64,000 bases of DNA from Dreissena polymorpha (lineage: Eukaryota; Mollusca; Bivalvia; Myida; Dreissenidae). Positions 42,023 to 52,799 of the stretch are shown here, one piece after another. Position numbers and translations under genes: made by a program. The DNA lies in contig NC_068355.1 of assembly GCF_020536995.1 (NCBI RefSeq), positions 68,700,307-68,764,306 on the forward strand. Direction: 5' to 3'. Positions within the stretch are counted from its first letter, which is position 1, and each line of letters opens with the position of its first letter. The notes under the pieces were generated by a model. That model ran no database searches. It was not told the origin of the DNA and saw nothing but the letters and a program-made list of their open reading frames with translations.

Positions 42023-43489
42023 GTTAAAAGTTTCTTTGGTATTTTATTAACGAAATTATATCGCGAATAAGTTGATATTTCCTCTAAAATAATTTCAAAT
42101 CGAACACGCCGAATCTTTATCGTTACGGTATTTTAGTAGAGAAATTATTTTAACACTAATTGTACTGTAAACTGATTACAGAAGACATCTGGGCGGAACT
42201 GGATTTTAAGTGTTTGACGTTATGAAAACACGCAAAGCTTGTCTACTGACCTATTGTGTACACTGCTGTTCAAAAGGGATTAACATGTGTGAATGTCACT
42301 CTGCCGATTTGGTCCATAATTACTGGTAAACATTGTTTAGAATGTCGACGCAACAAGAATACAACTGTGAATATTAAATGCAATTATCAACTCAATAGTT
42401 ACCACCTTTTAGCAATCAATGGAATAACCTACAAACAAAAAGAAAATCAATGCATTAGCGAGCAAAGAATAGACTTTGTTCCGACAATTAAAACCATTCC
42501 TTATGCATTCGTTGAACGTGTTTACTTGAGTAAGTTATGCCTTTAGACAGGAAGCGGCTTTTCTTTGATTACGTCAAACTGTCAATTCACACAGATTTGC
42601 GAGATTTTTAGGGTCCTTGGTCATTTGTATACATGTTCATTATAGAAAATCACCTGCTTACATGAAAACTTTAGATTAAATTATCAAAATAAAAACAATG
42701 TTGCAAACTGTGTTTATATTAATTGGTAAGTATTAGTAAAAAGACGACGTTTTGTGTGTCGTAAATCAACGAGTTTTCTATACAACCACAACTACTTCTA
42801 CAACCACGTCGGGATCGATCTTGGTTGTTTTTTTTTTATTGTAAATATTATACTACATGTACATGTATGTACTTGTAATAAATGTAATTTTATTTGAAAA
42901 TCAGAAAGTCAAACAAAATTAAATTGATCGTTATCTCGTAAAACGCGGAGTTTCCCCCGCGTTGCCAACGCCGAGGGCCGCCGCGTCGGTTTATCAGTTT
43001 TGCCGATCGTTAACCGCCGCGTACAAAATCATGCAAACGCCGCGTATAGCGGGATTTTCTTAATCTCCCTCCAGGTCGAAACCCGCGGAGTATGGAGGGA
43101 AATTGGGGAAAACGCGTGGAGTGTACTGTATGTGAACAACTATCCTTAGCCCTTACCCAGCAGAAAATAATGACGTAGTAGATTAAAGTCAATTAACAAC
43201 CAAATTAAGCAATGCCGCCTTTTCGGTTTGACCGCGAACGCGAGACAATCGATATGATAACAGGACCCCTGTTAATTGATCGATTTTGACACGTAGCGTA
43301 GTCTGCCTATTCGGGTAGGCATTGTCTTGGAGACGCTGCAGATATACACAGATTCGAGGTGCAGTTAAGCCTAATATAAGGTACATGTATATATGGATTT
43401 TGTAAATTCCGGGACATTTGACAGATTTCCGGGACAGCAGGACAAGTTCTTCATTTCCGGGACTGTCCCGGACAATCCGGGACGTATGG
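40877..43489. mobile_element. TA-flanked element with iterated CCGGGAC motif, split by another element
   Basis: Outer ends CCATAC are flanked by TA. TGTCCCGGA or its complement recurs about twice in the left end and about five times in the right end. No coding part was recognised. It is interrupted by the element at 41357-43128. Confidence 0.5.
41357..43128. mobile_element. TA-flanked element with perfect 26-bp TIRs
   Basis: TIRs CAGTACACTCCACGCGTTTT... are identical for 26 bp and flanked by TA. Inside each end are CG-rich repeats of the type CGCCGCG. About 1.8 kb long with no recognisable transposase. The short frame at 42256-42546 has no known similarity. Intact TIRs suggest recent insertion. 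Confidence 0.65.
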
Positions 43490-43499
43490 TATGTATGTA

Positions 43500-45790
43500 T
43501 ATACATCGGAAGTATTTGTAAACGTCGTGTTCACATTATAAAATCAGATTGTTTTGGATTACAAATTATTATTCTCATTTGGGCATTTAACGGAACATTT
43601 ATACTTGTGTTATATTTGTTATAAATAATACATTTTTTGTTAAAACGCTTTACGTGTCGAAAAATATGTTTTAACAATATTATGCATTAAAAGCACAATT
43701 TCCAGGAGGATAACACCCGTTTGCTATCATCAGTCTCTTACGTTACTTGCCATGGTTTTATCGCAAAGTACACTGTTCGGACCAATTAATGTGGTACATG
43801 TAGGTAAAACAAAGCCATAAAACTGCAATAAACCCCTGAAATTATCGTTTGATAGTAACATGGGGTTATTTCCGCGTATCTGATTCACACTGTTGCCACC
43901 AGTTTATATCAGATCCTACAGCAAAAAAAAAAAAAAACCAGACCTACATCATTTTTTTGAGGCCGTAACCTGAAACAAACATGTTTTTTTTTTAGGCCTA
44001 ATGGGAATAATATATTCTAACAATTATTAATGACATAAATTTACATGCAACAGGAAGCATTCCTGAAACGACCGCGTACTCGAAAGTGCCCATTTGACAA
44101 AATAATGTACGTCGAAAGTGTCCTTTTTACAAAAAAGACCCTGCCCTTTTCAAATCCTTGATTGAGGGCTGAGGCTGGGCACTGCATAGACAAATAAATT
44201 TATTTCATGAAAAAGTTGTTCATCAACGCAATAAAGTCTGCAGTTAAATGATGATGGTACTATGTTCATAAACACAGTTTGCAGTAAATAGATTTATCCA
44301 TCATGGCCATTGGTTTTATTAACTTACATAAGTATTGGTCTCGGGGTACAAAATATAAAATACCGCCAAATAGTAACTACCGGAACCGGAAACGAACTCC
44401 AAGAATGAGTAACCGAATTAACCAACCATGTTTACATGAATCTACCGGATTTTGTTACTTTAATGAAAAATAATATCCTCTGATGAAATAATATCCTGAC
44501 GCAAACATTTCCCTAGATTGACATAGATCATTTCAAAATTAATATTCTAACTAACTTTCGGAAAGACTATATCATAAATGAGGCGTTTACAGTGATTTTA
44601 AAGTTTTTCTTAGATTTAATCATGTTTTCAAGTTTTGACCTCTCTTTTTGAACCGCATTCGCAGCAGGTCCCGATGTTGTGCAGATAACCAAATTTACAA
44701 AGTTTAATCAATATTATGTCAGACATGTTTCATCTAGTGGCTATCATTTTATTTCAATATTGGACATAGTGACTCAGTTTAAATTCACACGCAATCCAAA
44801 TTCGAACTTTGCACAGATAATTGTCCGATGTCGAGATATAAACTATGACCAATTATCATAACGATTAAATCATACGTGTATTTCATGAGTGGAAATAAGA
44901 TTTTTTATTTGACATGGTTACCTAGATTTTAAACAAATTTGACCAAGAGTATATCTTTGTCTAGATATTGTCAAGATAAACATTCGGACAACATTTTTTA
45001 AACATTGAACTTCAATGTTTGCCTGCATTGTGGTAAAGAACGATACGATGCATGACGCCGAACTCTTGATATAGACTGACCATAATTGGTAAAAAAGTGA
45101 GCTCAAATGTTTGTTGTTTTTCAAGATGCCCAATTGCTTTTCATTTTAAAGCAAGTTCTTCGAGAGTTAAGTATTGATATATCAATGAAAGTTATATTAA
45201 TTGCATGCTCTTGTGCTGTCTTACACTGTTCGGCATTTGGTTATTAATCATAAATGAAGGAACATGCAATTTAATAGTTCGTATAACTAGTTGTAATTTG
45301 AGTCTTTTAAAATAGAAATTATGATTGAGCTCTCTTGAATAGAATTTAAAAAAAAATATGTATTGTTTCATACCATTAATATGCACACCACTTTGATGAT
45401 TCACGAACCAACTACCTGGCTGTGTCTAGTTTCTCAGTGCGCTAATTGTTTGAAAGTTACGATTTTTTCGTATGAAAGAATGCTCTGAACGGAAATATTT
45501 GTTTTCTTATCACTAGAACACAGTACACACATTTTAGTTCAACCTCAAATAAGTTAGGTTTGCTATATATAAACGAGCAGTTTAGCTTTCATTTCTAAAT
45601 GTTGGGCATGTAATATAATATCTTAAAGTGTACACAACAACCTTGAATACGTCACAAGCGAACTTTATCGATGATTTGTTGACTACACGATAACCTAAAT
45701 TCCAATTGTGATACCATAGTGCTATAGTACTCGATTTTAGCGGGGAATTTTGTTTTTACCATGAACAAAAAGGAAACCAAGTTACCAGCA
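43500..45790. other. Intergenic, nothing recognised
   Basis: AT-rich sequence between the TA element and the ATC microsatellite. No coding potential or repeat family was recognised. Confidence 0.5.
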
Positions 45791-45792
45791 TG

Positions 45793-45833
45793 GCCCATAT
45801 CATCATAATCATCATCATCGATGATAATCATCG

Positions 45834-45886
<53 letters not shown>

Positions 45887-45962
45887 TTCGTCTTCTTCCT
45901 CTTCTTCTTCTTTTTCTTCTTCTTCCTTTTCTTCATCTTCATCATCATCATTATCATCATCA

Positions 45963-46005
<43 letters not shown>

Positions 46006-46025
46006 ACATCATCATCATCATCATA
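45793..46025. repeat. ATC/TTC triplet microsatellite
   Basis: Long (ATC)n with a central TTC-rich part. Frames through it give only poly-His, poly-Ile, poly-Met or poly-Asp runs. Confidence 0.95.
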
Positions 46026-46064
46026 CCCTTAACCGGCTATGGGGTTAATAAGAGACGACGATAC

Positions 46065-47395
46065 AGAGATCCTCCGTCAGTTAGGTCTGTTGTCGGCGAA
46101 ATTACTCATCCATAAAGAAGGACGCCAAGTCTTTTATATTGTCCGTCCATCTTTTTTCTGAAGGCTCCGACGGCGACGCCCCTCTGGCGTGCCTTGGAGC
46201 ACAGTCTTACACAGAGTGTCGTGTCTGGCGACGTGTCAAAACCAGGCCAGTTCTCGTAATTGGATGGTCGCCTGGAGGAATATTGTGGGCTGCTGTTATG
46301 TACCGGACGTACTCGTTTGTCTTTTGCTCTCTATACGAGACGTTTAAAAGTCTTCATAGACACTTGCTTTTACATTCCTCTATCCTGCGTTTTGTGTCCG
46401 CATGCAGTGTCAATGTCTCGCAGCCGTACACCAGGTTGGATACATCGAAACGGACTTGTAGAGCATGTGCTTATTGGGGAAGCTGATGGAGCTGTTTGTC
46501 CACAACTGTCTTGTCATCGCTGCGATTGCCAGGGCGATTCGTATTCGGACCTCAGCGGTACTGGTACCATCATTGGACAAAGATGCTCATAAGCACTTAA
46601 AGTTGGTCACTTCTTCCGCTTCTCGCCGTTCATGATGTTGTCTGCATGCATGCTATTTGTCCAATTAACAATGCTCTTCGACTACTCCGATTTGACCTCC
46701 ATCATATATGCTCCCGTTTTTTAGAGCGTGTTGGTGAGGTCTTGGCGTTCACTGACGGAGCAACCCATGAGGTCAAGTTGGAGAAGGGTCTTCCACAGAT
46801 GGAGCTGGAGTTGTGATTGTCCTTAAGGGTCCTCTCAAGGAAAATGTTAAACATAACGGGGAGAGCAGACATAACTGACGGACGCCCATTGATATCCCGA
46901 AGAAGTTACCCATCTGTAAACTGACAGATAAAATTATCCAAAGAATTCTTGTGTGAATTGTGCCAGCCATTCGTAGTTGTTGATTTCTACCAGAAACGGC
47001 CATATGTCACGCGCAGTCGAACGATTTCTTAAAGCCCATTAAGTTTTTGAAGAGCTGTTGGTGTCGCTGGTTTTTCTAAATGATGACTTTCCAGTTGAAG
47101 GTTTATTCTATTGTCCTCCCTTCAGCTCTGAATCCAGCCTGCTCTTCCGTGATCAGTTACTCGGCCCTAATTTTCAGTCGGCTGAGGATGATGCGTAGCA
47201 TGACTTTGCTAGGATGGCTGATCAGGCCGATGGTGCGGTAATTCTGGCACAACTTGGGGTTGCCATTTTTCGGTAGAAGGGAGACTGAGTCAACTTATTT
47301 TGCCACTTCTGCTCCACCTAGAGCTTCTTGTCTAGTACCGTCGTTGCTGCAGTCGTTTCTTCTCCTTCATGTTACCGGTAATCGTTCATACCCGT
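46065..47395 (-). mobile_element. Degenerate RTE-like LINE, reverse transcriptase and tail
   Basis: Read on the minus strand in shifting frames, RTE-type RT motifs appear in order: PKNGNPKLCQNYRTIGLISH...SKVMLRIIL and EEQAGFRA (about 47290-47100), FKKSFD (about 47030), MGNFFGISMGVRQLCLLSP (about 46900), LVYGCETLTL (about 46430) and LQGTPEGRRRRSLQKK (about 46180). Stops and frame changes are frequent, so it is an old dead copy. It begins about 170 bp after the PL14 stop, in the same orientation, and ends at an ATC microsatellite. Confidence 0.75.
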
Positions 47396-47562
47396 TTTAA
47401 ATACATCCAAGATTTGTGTAACCCGTTAGAAAAGCGTTTAAATGTATGCTTACCATAAATGAGAGTAAAGTAAAAACAAGGAAAACAAATAAAAAGCAAA
47501 CAAGCTGGTGGTAAGCTATTAGTAATTAAATAATTCGCATGAGCTTCATTCAAGACGAGTTT

Positions 47563-47991
47563 CTATCCGACGAGTTCACTGTGCGAGATGTCGGCAGTAT
47601 CGGTGGTGATTTTAAAATTGCGGAAGTACGAGTACGTGTCGTGTGGACTGGCCCACGTGCTGTCTGAGCCGCCGAAAAACGTCGAAAAAAAAAGCCCGTC
47701 AATGTCGAAGTTTGTGTTAGAGCGCATGCGCACTTCGGTCACGTGAACTTCCGCTTTGCCATCCACCCATACTTTAATATAACCGTTTTGACCTGGCTCA
47801 GCATTCAGGCGAACTTCTTGTTTAATATGGTGCCAGCGTTCGTGTTGGAATCGCCAGGCGCCCGTACCGATTTCAACTCCGTAAGTTGGATCACAGTACA
47901 CCTTCATATACGTGGCGATGCTCGAGTTGCCGTACCTGGCACACCACGTGTCAAAGTCAGGATTCTGACTGTGCGTCACGTAGGCGTACAC
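47563..47991 (-). CDS. PL14 lyase exon 5 (C-terminal half)
   Basis: This 429-nt exon including stop encodes VYAYVTHSQNPDFDTW...GLFFSTFFGGSDSTWASPHDTY...ELVG (166-307). It holds the two active-site-type tyrosines (167, 169). The stop is TAG at 47565-47563. Confidence 0.93.
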   Translation of the reverse strand: MYAYVTHSQNPDFDTWCARYGNSSIATYMKVYCDPTYGVEIGTGAWRFQHERWHHIKQEVRLNAEPGQNGYIKVWVDGKAEVHVTEVRMRSNTNFDIDGLFFSTFFGGSDSTWASPHDTYSYFRNFKITTDTADISHSELVG

Positions 47992-50900
47992 CTGAGAAGT
48001 GATTTAAAACACTAACTTAACTTTACAGCTTTATGATAAATACATATAAAAATGAAATATGTTTCATACAAAAAAGAGCAAAATTTTATATAAATGTAAT
48101 ATTAAAATCACACCGATATGACAGTGCATTATGGTTTGTCTAAATAATTAAACGTTAGTACTTAACAGTACTTCATTACTTCAAACACATTGATAACGCC
48201 ACATATCAAAGATCAATTTACAAAAAAGCTCTTAGTGTTTAAGTTCAAACTAACCTCTCCGTCCCCCTCTGTGCGCCACATGAGTCGTGTTGAGAAACAT
48301 GTCTCTTTAATACGACCTCCGGAGCAGTCCCGGGTACCTCCCCAAAGGCCGGGGAGTTTGCCGCCTTTCACCCAGCTGAACGATGACGGAAAATACACCT
48401 GCGAAAATTTAAATATACAGCGTTTTATGCACTTAAAGCGGGTATACACTATATTTATATGTGTGTTAAATTGTAATATATTGAAAAATTATGTTACAAT
48501 AACACAAAATAGGCAAGAAAAATGATAAATTGAAGACGAATTTCATAAAATGCAGCGGAGACAAATTAGCGCCCCGAACCGATTGTGACAAAGATATTTC
48601 GTACATATTTTCGTACAATAACCGAAGCATTCGTCTTTTTATAAGGATCGGAGGTGGTTTTCGTGTGTCGTATGAATAGGTATCGTTGCAGGAAAATTAA
48701 AATGATCCGTAAAACTAGATTTAGATTCACATCGTGCATGCATGATATACAGCATGGCGAACATGCTGTACAAACATTTTCAATTTCAGAATTTAATGTC
48801 TTGCTTATTTCGCATTTTTCGATACATGTTCTTCTTAACTTGTATTTTAAATTATATTGAAATATATGTATAATAAGTTTTTTACACATTTTGTATAAAT
48901 TCAAAAATATTTGATAAAATCGTGTACCGTAATAACTCTATGTTTTCGGACACTTAAAAATAATAAAAAAATTTCGTGTCCGAAAACTTCGATACGAAAA
49001 ATATTCACAAAATACAGGTGTCCGAAAACTTAGAGTCGAAAATTAAAGTGTCCGAAAATAGCGCCAATTATATCAACGACTACCGGTAATAGCACGTGCT
49101 TGTAAAATACCATGCCGTATAGTACAAATTACAGTTATATATGTTTGCACTGCATTTTACATAATTTTAAATGCTTAATTTATTTGACAGAAAGTTACTT
49201 CAAGGTTGTACTTTGACCCACGAGTTCAAAGATGAGCATGTGATGTACCGATACTCGCTAGTATGAACCTGTAATTAACAAAATAAAAAAGCAAACTATA
49301 AATTATTTGTTTGTTCGTGTCCTATAGTTGTTGTCGAACACCTTCCATTGTTCGTAAAACTTGCAATCCTGAGTGCATCACACTTTGAAGCGTTTAGTAT
49401 TTGCCACAGTTATTTTACTGAGAAGGGGGAGTACCATTGCGGTAGATAATTGAACTGTTAATTGGCATTACACCCGGTAATTGTCTTAACGCTTATGCTA
49501 TCGTGCGAAACCATTGTTTAATACCGGTTTACAAGGTTATTTACCCAATAACGCACATGTAATGGTCCGTTGCCCTCAGGCATGCACCTGCCATGTTTTA
49601 TGATGTTAATCTGGTTGTAAAACCCCATGATTGAAGTGTCATTAGATATCGAAAACAGGATCGAAATTTGGTAAAATAGCGCTGTAAAATATACTGTCCG
49701 AAAACTTAGAGACATTAATTATGGACGAAAACTCGTGTGTCCGAAAATTAAGAGTCACAAAAAATAATTATTTTTGCTAAAAAAAAAAGGGTGTCCAAAA
49801 ACTTAGAGTGTCCGAAAACATAGAGTAATTACGGTATACCCGCTTTAAGATCGTTTGTCAAAACATGTTAACGCAACATGTAAAAAATCAAAATGTAACA
49901 TTCTGCACAAATCACCACTTCTATATAGGGCACAATGTATTGAAAGTTCATGTTACCTGTGGTTATCTCTTATTTAAAATGCGATGAAGTGAATAGAATG
50001 AGGTATCAGCTCACCTTCTAAATCGCCTCCTATTATAAAGCAAGTTCATAAACGAATAAGATGTGACCTTCATTCAACCCATTCACTATTATCAAGGTCG
50101 TTTACAAATAAGATTTGACATTTTACTCAACCTATAATTCAGGATTAAGTCGTGTCCGAATAAGGCGTGACCTTCACTCACCTCATACTCCAAGGTCAAG
50201 GTCGTGTAGGAATGAGATGTTATTTCGCTTGGTGTACCGTAAAACTGGGCTCCTCTGTGTTTTCCACTGTGGCTGTAACTGCCTGTGGTGATATACATTA
50301 CCCAATTTGTCCAAGTATATACATGTACTCGCAAAATAGAGCATTTGGATTAAAAATATATCGTGTCAGTTCTAATCAATTATATGCATCATTCTTTTTT
50401 ATAGTAAATTACCGGTAATAAATACTAATTACATCTAAGGTACGAGATGGCTTTCGAACCTGATAATTGCCCTGTAAACCCAATGCTCACCTTGAGCATA
50501 GAATACCCTCAGAACCCACTGGCCCGGATTTTGGGGGTCTTCAGCAAGGGTGAGAGAGTCGTCTGCGCCAAGCCCAAACTTCCCTGCGTAATCGGTCATG
50601 TGAAAACCCTCCTTTAAGACGGCAATAATATCCTTGTTCTGGCTTTCATGGCTCCAACTCCAGAGAGTGGCGCCTACATGAAAGAATTGTACGTCTTTAA
50701 AATGAATTGCGGAATTATAGGGCCTGTTTAAAACGGCAGAATTTTATGACCTGTAAGTATAAGGCTTCCGATTATGTTATATATTACCCGTCCCCCTTGG
50801 TAACCATTATACATTTGTTTTTTTAACTATTATTGGCTCTAACTGAAGAGCTTCATGCCTTACATACACACAGAAGTAAAAAAAATGAGAATGGTTACGC

Positions 50901-51965
50901 GAATGTATTATTACTTTATTTATATTTCTAATGTCGATGGCTACACGATACATCAACTGCCCCATGTTCTCGACAAGAGCCCTAGCTACTAACGGTGTAC
51001 GACATGCATACAATCATTCCCATATGAACCAAACAAGAAACAACGCGCTGTTCACATGTTATATAATTATTATAGACTTTAATTTACGAATAGCACAACC
51101 CTTTGCTCTGTATCCACAATTCAGTTTTTGGTATAAACATTTTAAAGGGACCGTCATCCACGAATGACGAAAGAAGAAAGTATTTTTTTACAATTATTAG
51201 TTTATATTGAGTAAAATATCACGACTGGTATATTTCATTACTTGAAAAAGTACATATTTTCAGTATATTCGGTAATAACATTTCGCGATGTGAAATCGAA
51301 AGTACATCGCGAAAATAGGTGATATAACGATATACACACTATAAATAACGCAAGTAGATTGATCATTTTATATATAAAATATAAACAATTCACAACGCAT
51401 GCTCAATTTGCATTCCTGGGTTTACCACGTGACGATGATGATCAATCTACTTGCGTTATGTATAGTTAACTGGTAGCTTAAATTTATTACCGAATACACT
51501 GAAAATATGAAAACTTAGCAACTTTTTAAGTAATGTAATAAACAAGTCGTGATATTTTAAACAATATAAACGAATTATTGTAAAAATATACGGTATTTTA
51601 GAACTTTTCTTTTTTGTCATTCGTTGTTGACGGTCCCTTTAACATGATCATCTACAAATTATTGTATAGGAAAGCTTCAAGCTTTTCATAAAGCATACAT
51701 TTTGCATTTGATGTTGACTTTATTGCACACAACCTCTATCGCTCTGACTCCTGCCAGGTACATGTAGTGACTGTGCAGTTATTGAACAACGCTTTACACA
51801 GCGACATTTACATTTTGCATAATTGGAAGCAGGTTCACAATTATTTTAGGCCAAGTGTAAAGAAAACTAATATTTATGTTTCAGAAGATTTCACCAACCG
51901 TAAGTCAGATGCGTTGACAGAAACGCGATCCAAAAAGTCTGAAACGTATTCGTTAAGAACGCCAT
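47563..51965 (-). CDS. Polysaccharide lyase family 14 (alginate-lyase-like), 5 exons
   Basis: Minus-strand exons 51965-51899, 50673-50491, 50282-50182, 48398-48255 and 47991-47563 join in phase to 924 nt (307 aa). Residues 1-23 form a hydrophobic signal-like N-terminus, so the enzyme is probably secreted. The PL14 signatures appear in order: GAQFY (94-98), WVKGGKLPGL (126-135), FSTRLMWR (152-159), VYAYV (166-170), DGLFFSTFFGG and TWASPHDTY near the C-terminus. Lys in KGGK, S153, R155, Y167 and Y169 sit where mollusc alginate lyases (abalone, Aplysia) have their active-site Lys, Ser, Arg and two Tyr; this mapping is from memory. Family role: beta-elimination of uronate polymers such as alginate; PL14 also includes a Chlorella-virus glucuronate lyase. 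Digestion of dietary algal polymers is likely; the substrate here is unknown. Confidence 0.9.
48255..48398 (-). CDS. PL14 lyase exon 4 (catalytic segment)
   Basis: This 144-nt, phase-0 exon encodes VYFPSSFSWVKGGKLPGLWGG...CFSTRLMWR...GDGE (118-165). It carries the KGGKLPGL loop and the S-x-R pair expected in the active site. Confidence 0.93.
48437..49844. mobile_element. TTAA-flanked MITE (AGCGGGTATA family), copy 2, split by a TA element
   Basis: TTAA lies at 48433-48436 and 49845-49848. The sequence matches copy 1 reversed over almost its whole length, but near one end it is opened at a TA by the 908-bp element at 48927-49834. The copy lies in PL14 lyase intron 3 and begins 38 bp from exon 4. 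Confidence 0.72.
48927..49834. mobile_element. TA-flanked element with iterated TGTCCGAAAA motif, copy B
   Basis: TIRs start CCGTAAT(T/A)ACTCTATG and are flanked by TA. Each end carries several spaced copies of TGTCCGAAAACTTAGAG-like motif. No transposase is recognisable. Copy A lies at 25892-26769. Confidence 0.7.
50182..50282 (-). CDS. PL14 lyase exon 3
   Basis: This 101-nt exon encodes SYSHSGKHRGAQFYGTP...TLTLEYE (85-117), equivalent to the GSY...GGAQFYA...LEYDV segment of PL14 enzymes. The acceptor is CCACAG and the donor GTGAGT. Confidence 0.9.
50491..50673 (-). CDS. PL14 lyase exon 2
   Basis: This 183-nt exon encodes ATLWSWSHES...PGQWVLRVFYAQ (24-83). The acceptor is ATGTAG and the donor GTGAGC. 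The WVLRV strand is typical of the start of the PL14 fold. Confidence 0.88.
51146..51638. mobile_element. TTAA-flanked MITE, TIR AGGGACCGTC
   Basis: TTAA at 51142-51145 and 51639-51642 flanks 35-bp imperfect TIRs starting AGGGACCGTCA. The whole 493 bp folds back, with inner inverted segments ATCAATCTACTTGCG. It lies in PL14 lyase intron 1. Confidence 0.72.
51899..51965 (-). CDS. PL14 lyase exon 1 (signal peptide)
   Basis: The ATG at 51965 follows a TATA box by 46 bp. The exon encodes 22 residues plus one base with a hydrophobic core (FWIAFL). The donor GTTGGT is weak, but the trailing G pairs with GC of exon 2 to give Gly23. Confidence 0.8.
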
Positions 51966-52010
51966 GTCCCAATGTCCACGGTGAATGAATCGAAAGTCCC
52001 CTATGCGTCT

Positions 52011-52017
52011 ATTTATA
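52011..52017 (-). promoter_or_regulatory. TATA box of the PL14 lyase gene
   Basis: The minus strand reads CTGTATAAATAGACG, with TATAAAT at 52017-52011, 46 bp before the ATG. A start site about 25-30 bp downstream would give a 5' UTR of roughly 15-20 nt. Spacing and match suggest a regulated, tissue-specific core promoter (inference). Confidence 0.65.
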
Positions 52018-52153
52018 CAGTAGCACCTGCTACAACTCCCTTATCTCAGATGTCTTCCTCCTGGGGCAGTGGTGAAATCATGTTTGTATACATAAATAAA
52101 TTAATGCGAGTGTAAGTGTACCAATAAGACTGTTATATACAGATTGATCCACA

Positions 52154-52182
52154 ATCATCATCATAATCATCATAATCATCAT

Positions 52183-52219
<37 letters not shown>

Positions 52220-52279
52220 GTCGTCGTCGTCGTCGTCGTCATCATCATCATCATCATAATCATCATCATCATCATCATT
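52154..52279. repeat. ATC/GTC triplet microsatellite
   Basis: (ATC)n with ATA variants and a short (GTC)n block, about 140 bp upstream of the PL14 TATA box. Confidence 0.95.
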
Positions 52280-52799
52280 GAATCAGCTCACGTTAATTGA
52301 TCGGTCGTACAAATGGCGCCACGACAATATATTAACTTCAAGTTTAGACCCAGTGCTGCAAGTTAGACGAGCTCAAAAATCCACCAAGAGCTCCAGAAAA
52401 CAGAACACGATATGAGTTGATTCACTTGTAGGGGTAACCAAAGCTAGACGAATTCTACAGACTGACATACTTGGGCTGAATTGATTCGTTACATTTATAA
52501 TTCTCTAGATAAGTAGGAATATAGCTATACTATTTTGAAAACTCGACCGTTTGTCAACATACATAAAGAGATTAACATGCTAGAAATTCAATATAATTTT
52601 CGAAGATACTGGGTATTGTACCAAAACATAATCATAGTTCTCGAAAACGCATTAAAGGAAAAGGGACACATTCACTTTTCAGCAATCACATACACAGACT
52701 GTATAGTTCTAAATAAAATAAGAGTAAAATAATGATATCGGCGTAGAACTAACGTAGTTGTTATTGCAAATTTCTCATTTTGACTGGAATATAATGTAT

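Noticed and set aside
42256-42546. 96-codon ORF starting MYTAVQKGLTC
   Set aside because: It lies inside a TA element, has no recognisable motif, and is of a length expected by chance.
45652-46048. Poly-Met, poly-Asp, poly-His and poly-Ile frames over the ATC array
   Set aside because: Microsatellite translation in all frames; no gene signals.
46139-46592. Plus-strand ORFs of 110-115 codons
   Set aside because: They are antisense shadows of the degenerate LINE reverse transcriptase.
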